Positions 8,044 through 16,252 of a DNA stretch of 34,625 nt are shown piece after piece; within the stretch, counting starts at the first letter, position 1; every line of letters starts with the position of its first letter. The DNA comes from Virgisporangium aurantiacum (GTDB taxonomy: Bacteria; Actinomycetota; Actinomycetes; Mycobacteriales; Micromonosporaceae). A program made the position numbers and the translations under genes. The notes beneath the pieces were generated by a model. The model ran no database searches, was not told the origin of the DNA, and was given only the letters and a program-made list of their open reading frames with translations. The stretch is from assembly GCF_016863635.1 (NCBI RefSeq), contig NZ_BOPG01000124.1, forward strand, positions 1 through 34,625, given 5' to 3'.

Positions 8044-10245
8044 TCATCGAGTGAGCTCACTGGCCTGGCGGCGCATGTGGGCTAGGTTGCCGCGAGTGAC
8101 CAGGATGTCGGGGTGATCCGGTCCCAGGACTCGTAGCCGGTCTTCGAGTAGCTGCTCGTAGGCGGCGGCGGCGCCGCTTGGGTCGCCGGCCTCTCCCTGC
8201 CATGCGGCGAGGTTGCCGCGAGTCATCAAGGTGTGCGGGTGGTCAGGGCCGAGCACTCGGAGACAGTCGTCGAGCAGCAGTTTGAGTGCGATGGCGGCGC
8301 CACCTGGGTCGCCAGCCTTGCCCTGCCAGTAGGCCAGGTTGTTGCGGGTGGCCAGGATCTGGGGATGCGTGGGGCCGAGTGCCTGCAGCCTGTCATCGAG
8401 TATCTCCTTGAGGGCGGTGGCAGCACCGTCAGGGTTGCCGGCCGCGCCGCGCCATCGCGCCAGTTGGCTGCGGACGGCGAGGATATCTGGGTGATCGGGA
8501 CCGAGCATCCGGAGATAGTCGTCGAGCAGCTGTTCGAGCTCGGTGGCGGCACCGTCCGCGTCGCCGGCTACGCCCCACCAGTTGGCGACGTTTGCGCGGG
8601 TGGCGAGTGTGTCGGGATGGTCGGGACCGAAGACCCGCAGGCAATCGGCGAGCAGATGCTCAAAGGCAATGGCAGCGCCGCGGGGATCACCGGCCTCGCC
8701 CCAGCACAGGGCGAGACGGTGGCGTGTCATGAGGGTGTCGGGATGGTCGGGGCCGAGTATCCGCAGGCAATTATCGAGCAGATGGGCAAAAGCCATTGCC
8801 GCGCCGCCTGGATCACCGGCCACGGCCCGCCATCGGAGGAGGTCTATGCCGATGGCCAGGGTGTCAGGGTGATTGCGGCCGAAGATCCTCAGGGTGTCCT
8901 CAAGCAGTTTCTTGAGAGCTTTGATGGCGGGCTGGATAAGGCCAGCTTCGCCCATGCTTCGTGCCGAGCGCAGCAGCACCGGATGGATCTCCGGGCTCAG
9001 CAGGGCATCGCCGGTGCCGCCACGCAGAATAGTCGTGTTTGCGCGCAGCGTATTCACGGCAATCGCGTCCTGTTCGACGTCGGGCCAGATGTCGAGCAGT
9101 GCGTCAGCGGTGGCTCGGATCAGGGCCGTCATGTCGGTCGGCTCGATGGCCTCTCGGACGACGCGTTGTACGAGGGCGTGCATGCGCACTGTGCTCGTAG
9201 CGTGATCGACGGACGCCAGGCTGAGGCGGTGCAACACGTACAGGGTGTCGAGGGTGTCGTCGACGTCGACCCGCTGCCTGGTACGGATAGTGCAATAGCT
9301 GATGATCGCTGGATTGCCGAACAGGCCGATGGGGACGCCGTTCGGGTCGAGGAGAGCAATGATCTCGAGGAGTGGGCGGCCGTCACCGGCCGGTGCGAGC
9401 CGCTCGGCGAGATCAACTGACAGACGCCAGGTGGCGGCGACTATGGCTCGGTGCTGATCCGGGAGAGACAACGGTCTCAAATCCGTAAGCTGTTTGGCGC
9501 TGAACCGGCGCCGGTACGCCGTGCAGGTCAGATTCCGATCTGCCATGTAGGCCACTGCTTGTGCCAGGGCAAGCGGAAGGTGCCCGAGAGCTGTAGCCAA
9601 TCCATCAGGGTCATCGTTTAGCTGCGGCATGCCGACGAACTTGGCCTGCAGATAGGCCGTGGACTGGGCCGGCGTGAACAGCCCAACGTCGATGATGTGC
9701 CGGCCGCCGGTCAGAGCAGCATCCCGCCGGCGGGTCGTGACCACCGTTCGCCCGTTTGGGATGGTCTCTGGCGGCCACAGGCCGGTCAGGTCATCGGGCT
9801 CGGCGAGGTCGTCCAGGACGACCAACCACGACCGGTCGGTGTCATCCAGCCAGACCAGCAACCGCCTGCAAGCCTGTTCCGGGTCATCATCGTCCACGCC
9901 GGTGATGTCGGCAGCTGCCTGAGCGTAGACCGAGACGATGCTGGCCCGCGACGTTGCCGTCGCCCAGATCAACAGGTCGATTTGCTCCTGCCGCCACAAT
10001 CGGTGGGCGAGGCTCGCGGCAACCTGAGTCTTTCCGACCCCACCCAGACCGGTCAATATCTGACACACGACTGTGGTCCGCCAGCCCGCCACGGCCTCGG
10101 TGAGTGCGTCGTCTGCATCCCGATCCTGACGGCATTCGGCTAGCGGCGGGATCACACCCACCCGGTATGGCCAGGAGATCGGCCTGCGTCCAAGCATTGT
10201 GACCGGGGCGTTGAAGACACCCGTCGGCCCGTAGGCGTTGCCCAC
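8044..10245 (-). CDS. NB-ARC STAND ATPase with TPR sensor and N-terminal amyloid-like motif
   Basis: The product is a 733-aa soluble NLR-like protein. Residues 2-17 (GNAYGPTGVFNAPVTM) form a Gly/Asn/Val-rich motif closely matching the C-terminus of the upstream 133-aa protein. The NB-ARC core has Walker A GLGGVGKT (66-73), Walker B LVVLDDL (141-147) and VVTTRRRDA (168-176). The C-terminal ~300 residues are seven diverged 42-residue TPRs with LGPDHPDTLxTRxNLAxW. A GTG at 10245 is the only usable start codon in this frame near the end of the previous gene, and the gap is 44 bp, so the genes likely form an operon. Unlike the paralogue at 3152-5263 it has no membrane segments. Expected role: sense a ligand through the TPRs, oligomerise, and template the partner through the shared motif (inference). 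Confidence 0.9.
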   Translation of the reverse strand: MGNAYGPTGVFNAPVTMLGRRPISWPYRVGVIPPLAECRQDRDADDALTEAVAGWRTTVVCQILTGLGGVGKTQVAASLAHRLWRQEQIDLLIWATATSRASIVSVYAQAAADITGVDDDDPEQACRRLLVWLDDTDRSWLVVLDDLAEPDDLTGLWPPETIPNGRTVVTTRRRDAALTGGRHIIDVGLFTPAQSTAYLQAKFVGMPQLNDDPDGLATALGHLPLALAQAVAYMADRNLTCTAYRRRFSAKQLTDLRPLSLPDQHRAIVAATWRLSVDLAERLAPAGDGRPLLEIIALLDPNGVPIGLFGNPAIISYCTIRTRQRVDVDDTLDTLYVLHRLSLASVDHATSTVRMHALVQRVVREAIEPTDMTALIRATADALLDIWPDVEQDAIAVNTLRANTTILRGGTGDALLSPEIHPVLLRSARSMGEAGLIQPAIKALKKLLEDTLRIFGRNHPDTLAIGIDLLRWRAVAGDPGGAAMAFAHLLDNCLRILGPDHPDTLMTRHRLALCWGEAGDPRGAAIAFEHLLADCLRVFGPDHPDTLATRANVANWWGVAGDADGAATELEQLLDDYLRMLGPDHPDILAVRSQLARWRGAAGNPDGAATALKEILDDRLQALGPTHPQILATRNNLAYWQGKAGDPGGAAIALKLLLDDCLRVLGPDHPHTLMTRGNLAAWQGEAGDPSGAAAAYEQLLEDRLRVLGPDHPDILVTRGNLAHMRRQASELTR

Positions 10246-10289
10246 GGCGAAGCGCGCTGGGTCGCCGTTCTCGCCGGGAGCGGGTGACC

Positions 10290-10691
10290 CTACTCCGCTG
10301 CCGGCGAAGCTGGGGGGACCGAAGGCGCTTGATGGAAGCTGACCGGCCCGGCGAAGTGACCGACCGCGCCGTAGTTGGTGCCCACTTTGATGTTGAACTC
10401 TTTCGCAGTTTCCGGGGCGGCCAGGACCAGCAGATGACGGGCTGCAGCCAGTATCTGCTCGTCATCGGCGGCGCCCGACGCGGCGAGGTGGTCACCGATG
10501 CGAGCCTGCCAAACACCGGGCGCTGTTTCGTCTGCCGCGAGTGCCTGCCCGGCGTCGCGATCGCCGAACCGACCGTCCAACAGCCTCTTCAAGCCCGTGT
10601 ACGCGTCGTGAACCGCAGCGGTCGCGGTATTGGTCACCCCGGCGCTGGCGCCAGCGGCCAACGCAGCAACGATTAGCTCTACCCCAGCCAT
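10290..10691 (-). CDS. Small Bell-like helical effector with C-terminal amyloid-like motif
   Basis: The protein is 133 aa. Its N-terminus is a hydrophobic, small-residue helix (MAGVELIVAALAAGASAG) followed by helices (VHDAYTGLKRLL, EQILAAARHLLVLA). This resembles the actinobacterial proteins, some called Bell domains by analogy with fungal HeLo pore-forming domains, that carry a RHIM-like or BASS amyloid motif at their C-terminus. The motif here is NYGAVGHFAGPVSF (106-119). The ATG at 10691 has a plausible Shine-Dalgarno (GAGG, six bases away). Being just upstream of the NB-ARC/TPR gene with the matching motif, it is best read as that protein's executioner, possibly forming membrane pores. 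The hydrophobic N-terminal helix could instead be a simple anchor. The function is inferred. Confidence 0.75.
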   Translation of the reverse strand: MAGVELIVAALAAGASAGVTNTATAAVHDAYTGLKRLLDGRFGDRDAGQALAADETAPGVWQARIGDHLAASGAADDEQILAAARHLLVLAAPETAKEFNIKVGTNYGAVGHFAGPVSFHQAPSVPPASPAAE

Positions 10692-10702
10692 CCTGAGCCT
10701 CG

Positions 10703-10731
10703 ATTCACCAGCCGATACACATGATTGTCAA
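10703..10731 (-). promoter_or_regulatory. Possible promoter of the Bell-like/NLR operon
   Basis: A consensus TTGACA (10726-10731, minus strand) is followed after 17 bp by the weak -10 candidate GTGAAT (10703-10708). Transcription would then start just before the Shine-Dalgarno of the 133-aa gene. The -35 is good and the -10 is poor. Confidence 0.35.
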
Positions 10732-10871
10732 CCTCCGCGACGACATCGGTAGTCGGCAGGTCGGATAGGCGTCATCGGCCGACTGGCGAAAGGGAAAACT
10801 ATGGGTTCGGCGACCAGACGTCGGGTCGATCGGACCTCAACCTCACACGTATGACCATGCCTGGCATTTGT

Positions 10872-11048
10872 AGATCTGTGACATGCCCTGCCGTAGAGAC
10901 AAACCTAAACGGCTTGATCGCCTCGCACTTACGATGAGCAGCGGCGATGCGGGGCACAGCCTGGAACTCCAGCGCCTACCTGCGTTGTAGGTTGGCTTTT
11001 CGGCTCACCTCATCCAAGATCGTCTTCGTGGGCCGCGCGGTGGGAACC
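10872..11048 (+). repeat. Dispersed direct repeat, copy 2 (~177 bp)
   Basis: This is the second copy of the element at 2690-2867, in the same orientation, starting AGATCTGTGACATGCCCTG. Together the two copies bracket both NB-ARC/TPR genes, the EACC1/caspase pair and the Bell-like gene. The rest of the gap 10692-11141 shows no convincing coding sequence. Confidence 0.75.
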
Positions 11049-11141
11049 GCGAAGCCGTAAAGAACGCTCCGGCAAGCTTACCGAGGGTCTGCAGCGTCGC
11101 CGGATCGACCGCTGCCGCGGCGGCGGTCGATCCAGGTAGCC

Positions 11142-11480
11142 TCACCGCAGCTCTGCGGTGAGGCTATTGAAGTCGGAGCAGTACTCCGCCGATGTTTCGT
11201 CCATCGGCCGGTTGCGCCACATCAGCACGCCGGCGGCCTCCTTCTCGACGTATCCGAGTGGAGGGACCACCGGATCCGGGCTCCTTCCGCAGTCGACCTT
11301 CCCACCGCTGACCAGATAGAGGGCCTGCCGGAACGCGAGCCGCGGCGCGGCGAATGACGTGCCGGCGACATGCGTGGGAGATGAATAGAGCGGACCGACT
11401 TTCCTGTCCGCCACCACACCGCCCGTCCTGGATCGACTCGATCGCCACGCGCCAAGGGACCGGTTCCAGATCACCGACAT
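11142..11480 (-). pseudogene. Remnant of a subtilisin-like (S8) serine protease
   Basis: The 112-aa frame contains AGTSFAAP, the box around the catalytic serine of S8 proteases, followed by a helix (RLAFRQALYL) as in that family. The Asp and His motifs expected some 150-250 residues upstream are absent: upstream DNA in this frame gives arginine-rich nonsense and the other frames show no protease. It is therefore probably the C-terminal fragment of a decayed gene. The match rests on one motif and could be chance. Confidence 0.45.
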
Positions 11481-11917
11481 GCGTGGGCGACTACAGCGTG
11501 CCCGCCGGCGCCGGCCGCCGCAGCCCTCAACCGGCCGACCGGCGACGCCTGACTATCTCGACGGGTGTGGGCACCGTGGAAACGCCACTTTCGGCACCGC
11601 TTGCCTCTGCCGTGCAAGGCTGTGCCGCCTCGGGGATCCAAGCTTGACCTGGTCGACCGACCTGTCCCACCAGCCTGCGGCTCGACCAGCCTGAGCGCTG
11701 ACCCACAGCAGTGCGGGGCGGCAGTGGCCTCATCCACGCTCAGGGACCGCCGCCGTCGGAGCGTGCCTTCCCAGGAACGGCTCGATCACGCCGGCGCCGA
11801 GCACCGTTGTCATGCGCGACCGCTGGGGTACGAGACGCTCAAGCGGGTGGCCCTCACCCCTCGTGCCGACGTGCGGCGAGGCGATGGCCGCCGTGCTGTC
11901 CGACGAGCGCGGCGTCC
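11481..11917. other. Gap without convincing gene
   Basis: Open frames here (both strands) are Arg/Ser/Pro-rich with no domain signature and look like GC-rich noise. It may hold decayed upstream parts of the subtilase remnant, but no motif supports that. Confidence 0.4.
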
Positions 11918-12256
11918 CTACGCGCGCTGCGACCCTGACGTCCCCTTCTTGTCGATGCTCCACGAGATCCTGAAGCCGATGCCCCCGCCGAGCGCCATCA
12001 GCCAGAGCAGGCCAGTGGGTGAGACCAGCGTGGTCGGGAAGCCCAGCGCGAGCAGCGACAGCGGAACGACGATCATGGCTACGAGCCCGAGAGCACACGC
12101 ACAGAGCAGACCCAGCGACCGTGCCGACATCCTCCAGCGGGTCCAGCGCATGCCCGGCTGCGCCAGGTCGAACAGGAACCCGGCGAACGCGGCGATGACG
12201 ATGGCCGCGACGTCGATGATGGCCACCGCCAGCGCGATATTGTCCTGGCCGTCCAT
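11918..12256 (-). CDS. Small integral membrane protein, unknown family
   Basis: This 112-aa protein has three hydrophobic segments: about residues 8-29 (ALAVAIIDVAAIVIAAFAGF), 46-72 (LGLLCACALGLVAMIVVPLSLLAL region) and 80-95 (PTGLLWLMALGGGIGF). It ends in a basic, charged tail. No catalytic motif is visible. The ATG at 12256 has no Shine-Dalgarno, but a TACATT hexamer lies six bases before it, compatible with a leaderless transcript, which is common in actinomycetes. It is a stand-alone gene in a low-coding region and no function is proposed. Confidence 0.6.
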   Translation of the reverse strand: MDGQDNIALAVAIIDVAAIVIAAFAGFLFDLAQPGMRWTRWRMSARSLGLLCACALGLVAMIVVPLSLLALGFPTTLVSPTGLLWLMALGGGIGFRISWSIDKKGTSGSQRA

Positions 12257-12262
12257 CGACAG

Positions 12263-12268
12263 AATGTA
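12263..12268 (-). promoter_or_regulatory. Possible -10 box for a leaderless mRNA
   Basis: TACATT on the minus strand sits six bases upstream of the ATG of the small membrane protein and fits the TANNNT pattern of leaderless actinomycete promoters. No clear -35 is seen. Confidence 0.3.
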
Positions 12269-12783
12269 TCAAGCACGGGTCTACGAGCCGCTGGTCGCGA
12301 TGACGCGGTCTCCGAGTTCAGGTACTGGCCGACCAGACCCCCGCCGTCACCGCCTCGTGGGAGTTGGCCGACATCGACGAGCAGGAATTCCAGTTCTGAT
12401 TGTGTTACGCAAGGATCCACACCGAAGATCACGCGACCGTGACGACGCCCTCGATGCGGCCTTGGCCAGGCTCAGGCGGGACGGGCCATTTCCCTTATCA
12501 GGCGCCGCTCTGCAACGGACTGACGACCGCATGCTCAGGGTTTACGACTGAGACCAGCGGGCTACTCGCCCGCGGACTCTTGATGCGGTCGATGGCCGCC
12601 CAGTCCCGCGACGACGCCGGTCGCGGACTCGCCGACGATCTTGATGAGTTTCACCACGCCGACCTCATGTGGAGACCGCAGGAGCGGTACAGCCCGCCGA
12701 TCCAGGCACACAAACGCCATGTCGGCCGAACTCTTACGCACATGTCGGCCGACTCAAACTTCCCAGGGCCCGGATATGCAAAT

Positions 12784-12815
12784 CCCGCCCTCGCTGGAGC
12801 ACCAGCGAGGGCGGG
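12784..12815. terminator. Perfect 14-bp stem, 4-base loop hairpin
   Basis: CCCGCCCTCGCTGG, loop AGCA, then the exact reverse complement. The stem is very stable. No T-run follows on either strand, which is usual for actinomycete terminators. It lies about 275 bp beyond the stop of the small gene at 13090-13293 (minus strand) and also downstream of no clear plus-strand gene, so which transcript it ends, if any, is open. Confidence 0.6.
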
Positions 12816-13089
12816 GATCTACTGAGCTCTACACCTGCCGTAAATGGCCGTTTGGTGCCAACCTTGTTGGCCGCGTACCGGGCTGGCCGAGGTAGCACAT
12901 GACGGCACCTATGGCCAACCCGGTCGGAATTGGATCAGGTTCGCCAGCGCCGCACTGTTCTTCCTAGATTGCGAAGCATAGGACCGATGCCTAAACGCCA
13001 AACGCAGTTTCCTTCTACATTGCATTGCTATACCAATGTATGGCCATACGGTATCACCCAATTACAACCGCGAGCCGCAGCGCTGATCC

Positions 13090-13293
13090 TTACTCGAAAT
13101 CTGTCTCGCGATCGCTTCGCGGCTGCGCCACCCCATTAGCGTTATCCTCCGGTACTCTTGCCGCCCTCGACGCATCACCTCGCCGACGCCAACGTGCCAC
13201 GATCGCCGCGACTGCGGCGACTATTCCCGCTCCGGCGAGCTCCGCCGGCAGGTGCGTCACAAGTCCCTCGATGATCATCTCTCCAAGATCCAC
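13090..13293 (-). CDS. Small single-span membrane protein, unknown
   Basis: This 67-aa protein has one hydrophobic segment (LAGAGIVAAVAAIVA, about 19-33), then a basic stop-transfer stretch (RWRRRG) and a polar tail. That suggests an N-out, C-in single-pass topology. The GTG start at 13293 is preceded by a good Shine-Dalgarno (GAGGGAG, six bases away), which supports expression. It is divergent from the HTH-caspase gene, with the 10-bp iterations between them, so the two could be co-regulated. No family is recognised. Confidence 0.55.
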   Translation of the reverse strand: MDLGEMIIEGLVTHLPAELAGAGIVAAVAAIVARWRRRGDASRAARVPEDNANGVAQPRSDRETDFE

Positions 13294-13434
13294 GTTCGAC
13301 TCCCTCGCCGCTGATGCAATCTGCTGGACATCACGATGCGGCTCACCTTGATCGCCAAGCGCAGTTCGAACCGGGGGCGAGAATCTTGGTACGGCACAAG
13401 GCGTGACTAGCCGAGGGCTTCCTCATGACGAGCA

Positions 13435-13464
13435 ATTCTGGAACGTTCTGGAACACCCTGGAGC
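13435..13464. promoter_or_regulatory. Three 10-bp iterations, candidate operator
   Basis: ATTCTGGAAC, GTTCTGGAAC and ACCCTGGAGC follow one another without gaps, so the CTGGA core recurs every helical turn on one DNA face. The middle unit is itself a GTTC-TG-GAAC dyad. The site lies about 140 bp upstream of the HTH-caspase gene, between it and the divergent membrane-protein gene. It is a plausible binding site for the HTH domain of that protein (inference). Confidence 0.5.
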
Positions 13465-13600
13465 ACGATCATCTTCCTTACGGGTGAGTACGACCCCGAA
13501 CGGGTAGCAGCAACTAGGCGGCGGGTAGGATCTGCCCACCTCGACGCAATGCGGTGTCGACCGAACGTACGAGAGCGGGTTGGAGACTCCACCGGGCGAC

Positions 13601-16162
13601 ATGCCGTGGACGCGGTTGCTTCGAACGCAGCTGCGTCGCTTGCATGTGCGGGCGAGTTCACCATCGATCCGCGATATCGCGACTGCGTGCAAGATCGGCT
13701 GTGGGACCGTTCATCGGCTCTTTAACGATTCGACGTTACCCAAACCTGACCATCTACTGCCCGTGGTCGAATACCTTGCGAAGAAGTGCTACCACCGCCC
13801 TGAGCCCGACAGGGCGTGTGACTACTTCGACTGGCTTTGGCAACGCGCGCAGGGCGAATGGTTTCCGGACCCCTTTCCTCCGTCGGATGATGACGAAGGA
13901 CCGGAGCCGCCCTACGGCCTCGGCCCGCTCCCCGGCGGCCCCGCCCCCGGACCGACGAAGCCGAAAGGTCCCTCCGGAGCACCCGGCAAACCCGAGTCCA
14001 GCACCGACCAAGACGAGATCTTGGCGATCGGGACCTCGGGGCCGGAACAATCCGCAATTGCCGCAGACCCCAAGGGCTCTCGTGCGCTCATCATCGGGAT
14101 CGATGACTACAGCGATCCTGGGGCGATCCACATTCCACGCCGGAACCTGAGCTCGCTTAGTGAACTCCGGGACCTCATGGCTACGGCCTTCCAAGGGGGC
14201 GCCGAACTCATTCGGAATCCGTCGCTAACCACACTATGGCAGGCGTTGACAGAGAAGGCAGTGACGACAGAGGGCACCCTATTCGTCTACTTCGCTGGGC
14301 ATGGATTCACAGACGGACGGACCTCGGATACCTACCTCGGTGCAGGCAACATGTCGTTGAACGCTGAAGGGATGCTTGACAACGTTCTCAACCTTCGCGA
14401 CGTGCGCTACCTACTGGCGCAGAGTAACGCTCGAAACCGGGTGCTAGTCCTCGACTGCTGCTTCTCCGGATCCATGACCGCCGGCACGTCTCTGCAGATT
14501 GTCGCGACCCGACCATCGGGCGGCCTGAAGGGTGCCCCACAACGGGCGCTTCCAGAGGTGTCGCTCCGGCCGACCTATGTAGTCGGGCACCGGACCGAGG
14601 TCGGATCTCGGGCAGACGGATTCCTTCAGACCTTCGTGAGTCACGCACAAGGAGCCATCAACGCATCGACGGCCTCCACCGTTGGGTCACTCTTCGACCG
14701 TGTGGTCGAGGCACTTCCGGTAGACGAACGGCAGGCAGTCAACCGTCGAGCCGTCGCCAACGGTGCGTTGGTGGCATGGCCAACCGCGAGGCTTGCCAGG
14801 CCGTCGCGCACTCCGACAACTGCCAACGTCCACGTCCCGGCAAGATGGCGCTGGTCGCCGACGAGCAGTGAAGCGAGTGTCAGCCGCGGTCCGTCTCTCC
14901 AGACTTGGGGACGTGGGGCGAGGCTGCTAACCATCGCCGGTGATCTAGACGTAGCCACCTTCAACCGATCGCTGATCCTCATCATCGGATCGGCCGGAAT
15001 CGGCAAAACTACCCTGCTGAACATCGCGGTCAGTGCCAGCGGGCATGCATCGTTGGCGAGGGAACCCCTGGCGTGTCCGATGTGCGCTCCCGATGAGGTA
15101 ACGCATCACTCGCCCGGCCGGTCCACCACCTTGATCTTGATGCATCATGTCAACGCCGAGCCGACGCCACCTCTTCTCTTGGCAAAGCTTGTCCGAACTC
15201 GCAAATCACGAATTAGAGGACAAAAAGACTGGACAGGCTCGGCATACCAGCGCCTAATGTCACGCACGTCAGACTCCTTCCTCGCCTTCCTAGACGGCAT
15301 GGACGTGAACGCCACACTGGTCGAGCCGTCCCGCATCCTAAGCACTTCATCTGTTTGGTCCCAGGCGGACGCTGCACTGCGAATTGGGAATGCAGAAGGT
15401 GTAGAGGACGGCATCGTAGGCAGCTGGTTGAATCCGTTCGTTTACGTCTGCTTGGCGACCCGCGTCAGTCGCTCAGCGCCGTTCGACGCTCACCAACACG
15501 ACGAGTTGCTTACGATCCTCCATCCGCCCACCCTCCCCGTCGAACTCGCTCCCGCGGCAGGCACAAGGGCCGTAGCGCGCCCTATCGAGCAGAGCGTCCT
15601 TGATGTCGGCCCTCCGGTATGGCGGCCTATAGGTTCCGACATGCCGGCTTTAGGAGCGCTCGGCTTTGCCGAACCGCAGCACAGATTTACTTATGGCATG
15701 ACGATCAGGCTCCCGAGAATGCTGGTCGCGCTTGGCGCGTCACCCCTGGATGCTCTAGACCACTCCGATGAGGCCGTTGCTGTAGTTCTAAGCAACTGGG
15801 TTCACATTGCTGATCCTGTGCGGTGGGCGCGCCTATTCGCGTTGTTGAACTTCCTACGCAGTCGATACCGGGCTCACCTGATCACGAGTTTGTACCGCCT
15901 GGCCCAGAACCCGCCAGTCGACAGAAACGCGGCTGTTGCCCACTGCACCGTCTGGCTTCGCGAGGTTCGCAGCCGCTTGACGGAACACCAGCGTGTTCTC
16001 GTTCAGCAAGTCTTTGATGGGCTGTCTGTCGAGGCGGTCGGATGGGCGATTGGAACCCACGGCCTTAGCGAGGCCCGGATTTACCGCGAGTTCAGCGCGC
16101 GTCGCGCAACAGCAAAAGCCGCATCGGCGCCAGCTGAATGGCTACCACGGCCGACGGGTTGA
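13601..16162 (+). CDS. HTH - caspase-like protease - P-loop ATPase fusion
   Basis: The product is 853 aa from the ATG at 13601; a TTG at 13580 would add seven residues, and neither start has a strong ribosome site. Residues 5-60 are an XRE-like helix-turn-helix (IRDIATACKIGCGTVHRLF). About 85-135 is a Pro/Gly-rich linker. About 158-300 is the caspase-like core with catalytic His234 (YFAGHG) and Cys287 (LDCCFSG); the domain's C-terminal part runs to about 395. A P-loop (GSAGIGKT, 463-470) marks a STAND-like ATPase, with a CPMC pair soon after it. The C-terminal ~250 residues are helical and unrecognised. A caspase with its own DNA-binding domain could repress its own promoter until activated (inference). 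The stop overlaps the ribosome site of the next small ORF. Confidence 0.88.
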   Translation: MPWTRLLRTQLRRLHVRASSPSIRDIATACKIGCGTVHRLFNDSTLPKPDHLLPVVEYLAKKCYHRPEPDRACDYFDWLWQRAQGEWFPDPFPPSDDDEGPEPPYGLGPLPGGPAPGPTKPKGPSGAPGKPESSTDQDEILAIGTSGPEQSAIAADPKGSRALIIGIDDYSDPGAIHIPRRNLSSLSELRDLMATAFQGGAELIRNPSLTTLWQALTEKAVTTEGTLFVYFAGHGFTDGRTSDTYLGAGNMSLNAEGMLDNVLNLRDVRYLLAQSNARNRVLVLDCCFSGSMTAGTSLQIVATRPSGGLKGAPQRALPEVSLRPTYVVGHRTEVGSRADGFLQTFVSHAQGAINASTASTVGSLFDRVVEALPVDERQAVNRRAVANGALVAWPTARLARPSRTPTTANVHVPARWRWSPTSSEASVSRGPSLQTWGRGARLLTIAGDLDVATFNRSLILIIGSAGIGKTTLLNIAVSASGHASLAREPLACPMCAPDEVTHHSPGRSTTLILMHHVNAEPTPPLLLAKLVRTRKSRIRGQKDWTGSAYQRLMSRTSDSFLAFLDGMDVNATLVEPSRILSTSSVWSQADAALRIGNAEGVEDGIVGSWLNPFVYVCLATRVSRSAPFDAHQHDELLTILHPPTLPVELAPAAGTRAVARPIEQSVLDVGPPVWRPIGSDMPALGALGFAEPQHRFTYGMTIRLPRMLVALGASPLDALDHSDEAVAVVLSNWVHIADPVRWARLFALLNFLRSRYRAHLITSLYRLAQNPPVDRNAAVAHCTVWLREVRSRLTEHQRVLVQQVFDGLSVEAVGWAIGTHGLSEARIYREFSARRATAKAASAPAEWLPRPTG

Positions 16163-16171
16163 GGAGGTAGC

Positions 16172-16246
16172 ATGTCCGGAAGACATTCCCAAGAGGAGGT
16201 CTGTGGCTTTGATGAGCTCGAGCGACTCATCGGCGACAACAAGTAG
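16172..16246 (+). CDS. Tiny ORF (24 aa) coupled to the caspase gene
   Basis: GAGGAGGT at 16161-16168, immediately after the caspase stop, is a near-ideal Shine-Dalgarno four bases from this ATG, among the best ribosome sites in the window. The peptide is acidic (SQEEVCGFDELERLIGDNK) and ends at a TAG. The same frame stays open after the TAG to 16408, so this may be the first part of a longer protein broken by an amber codon. The function is unknown; a small regulator or modified peptide is possible. Confidence 0.5.
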   Translation: MSGRHSQEEVCGFDELERLIGDNK

Positions 16247-16252
16247 GCAGTC

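Larger units (their letters stand above)
12257..13089. other. Gap without convincing gene, apart from a hairpin
   Basis: About 830 bp. The frames are short or of biased composition on both strands. The only clear structure is the perfect hairpin at 12784-12815. From about 12960 the base composition becomes visibly less GC-rich. Confidence 0.5.

Noticed and set aside
8233..9420. 395-aa plus-strand frame
   Set aside because: Antisense shadow of the TPR array; its internal periodicity only mirrors the 126-bp repeat of the real gene.
11565..12551. 328-aa plus-strand frame
   Set aside because: Ser/Arg/Pro-rich with no domain, and it lies antisense to the small membrane protein, which has three clear hydrophobic segments and a possible leaderless promoter.
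12400..12825. 141-aa plus-strand frame ending at the hairpin
   Set aside because: No domain and no ribosome site. The composition changes along its length, and its 3' end runs through the perfect hairpin.
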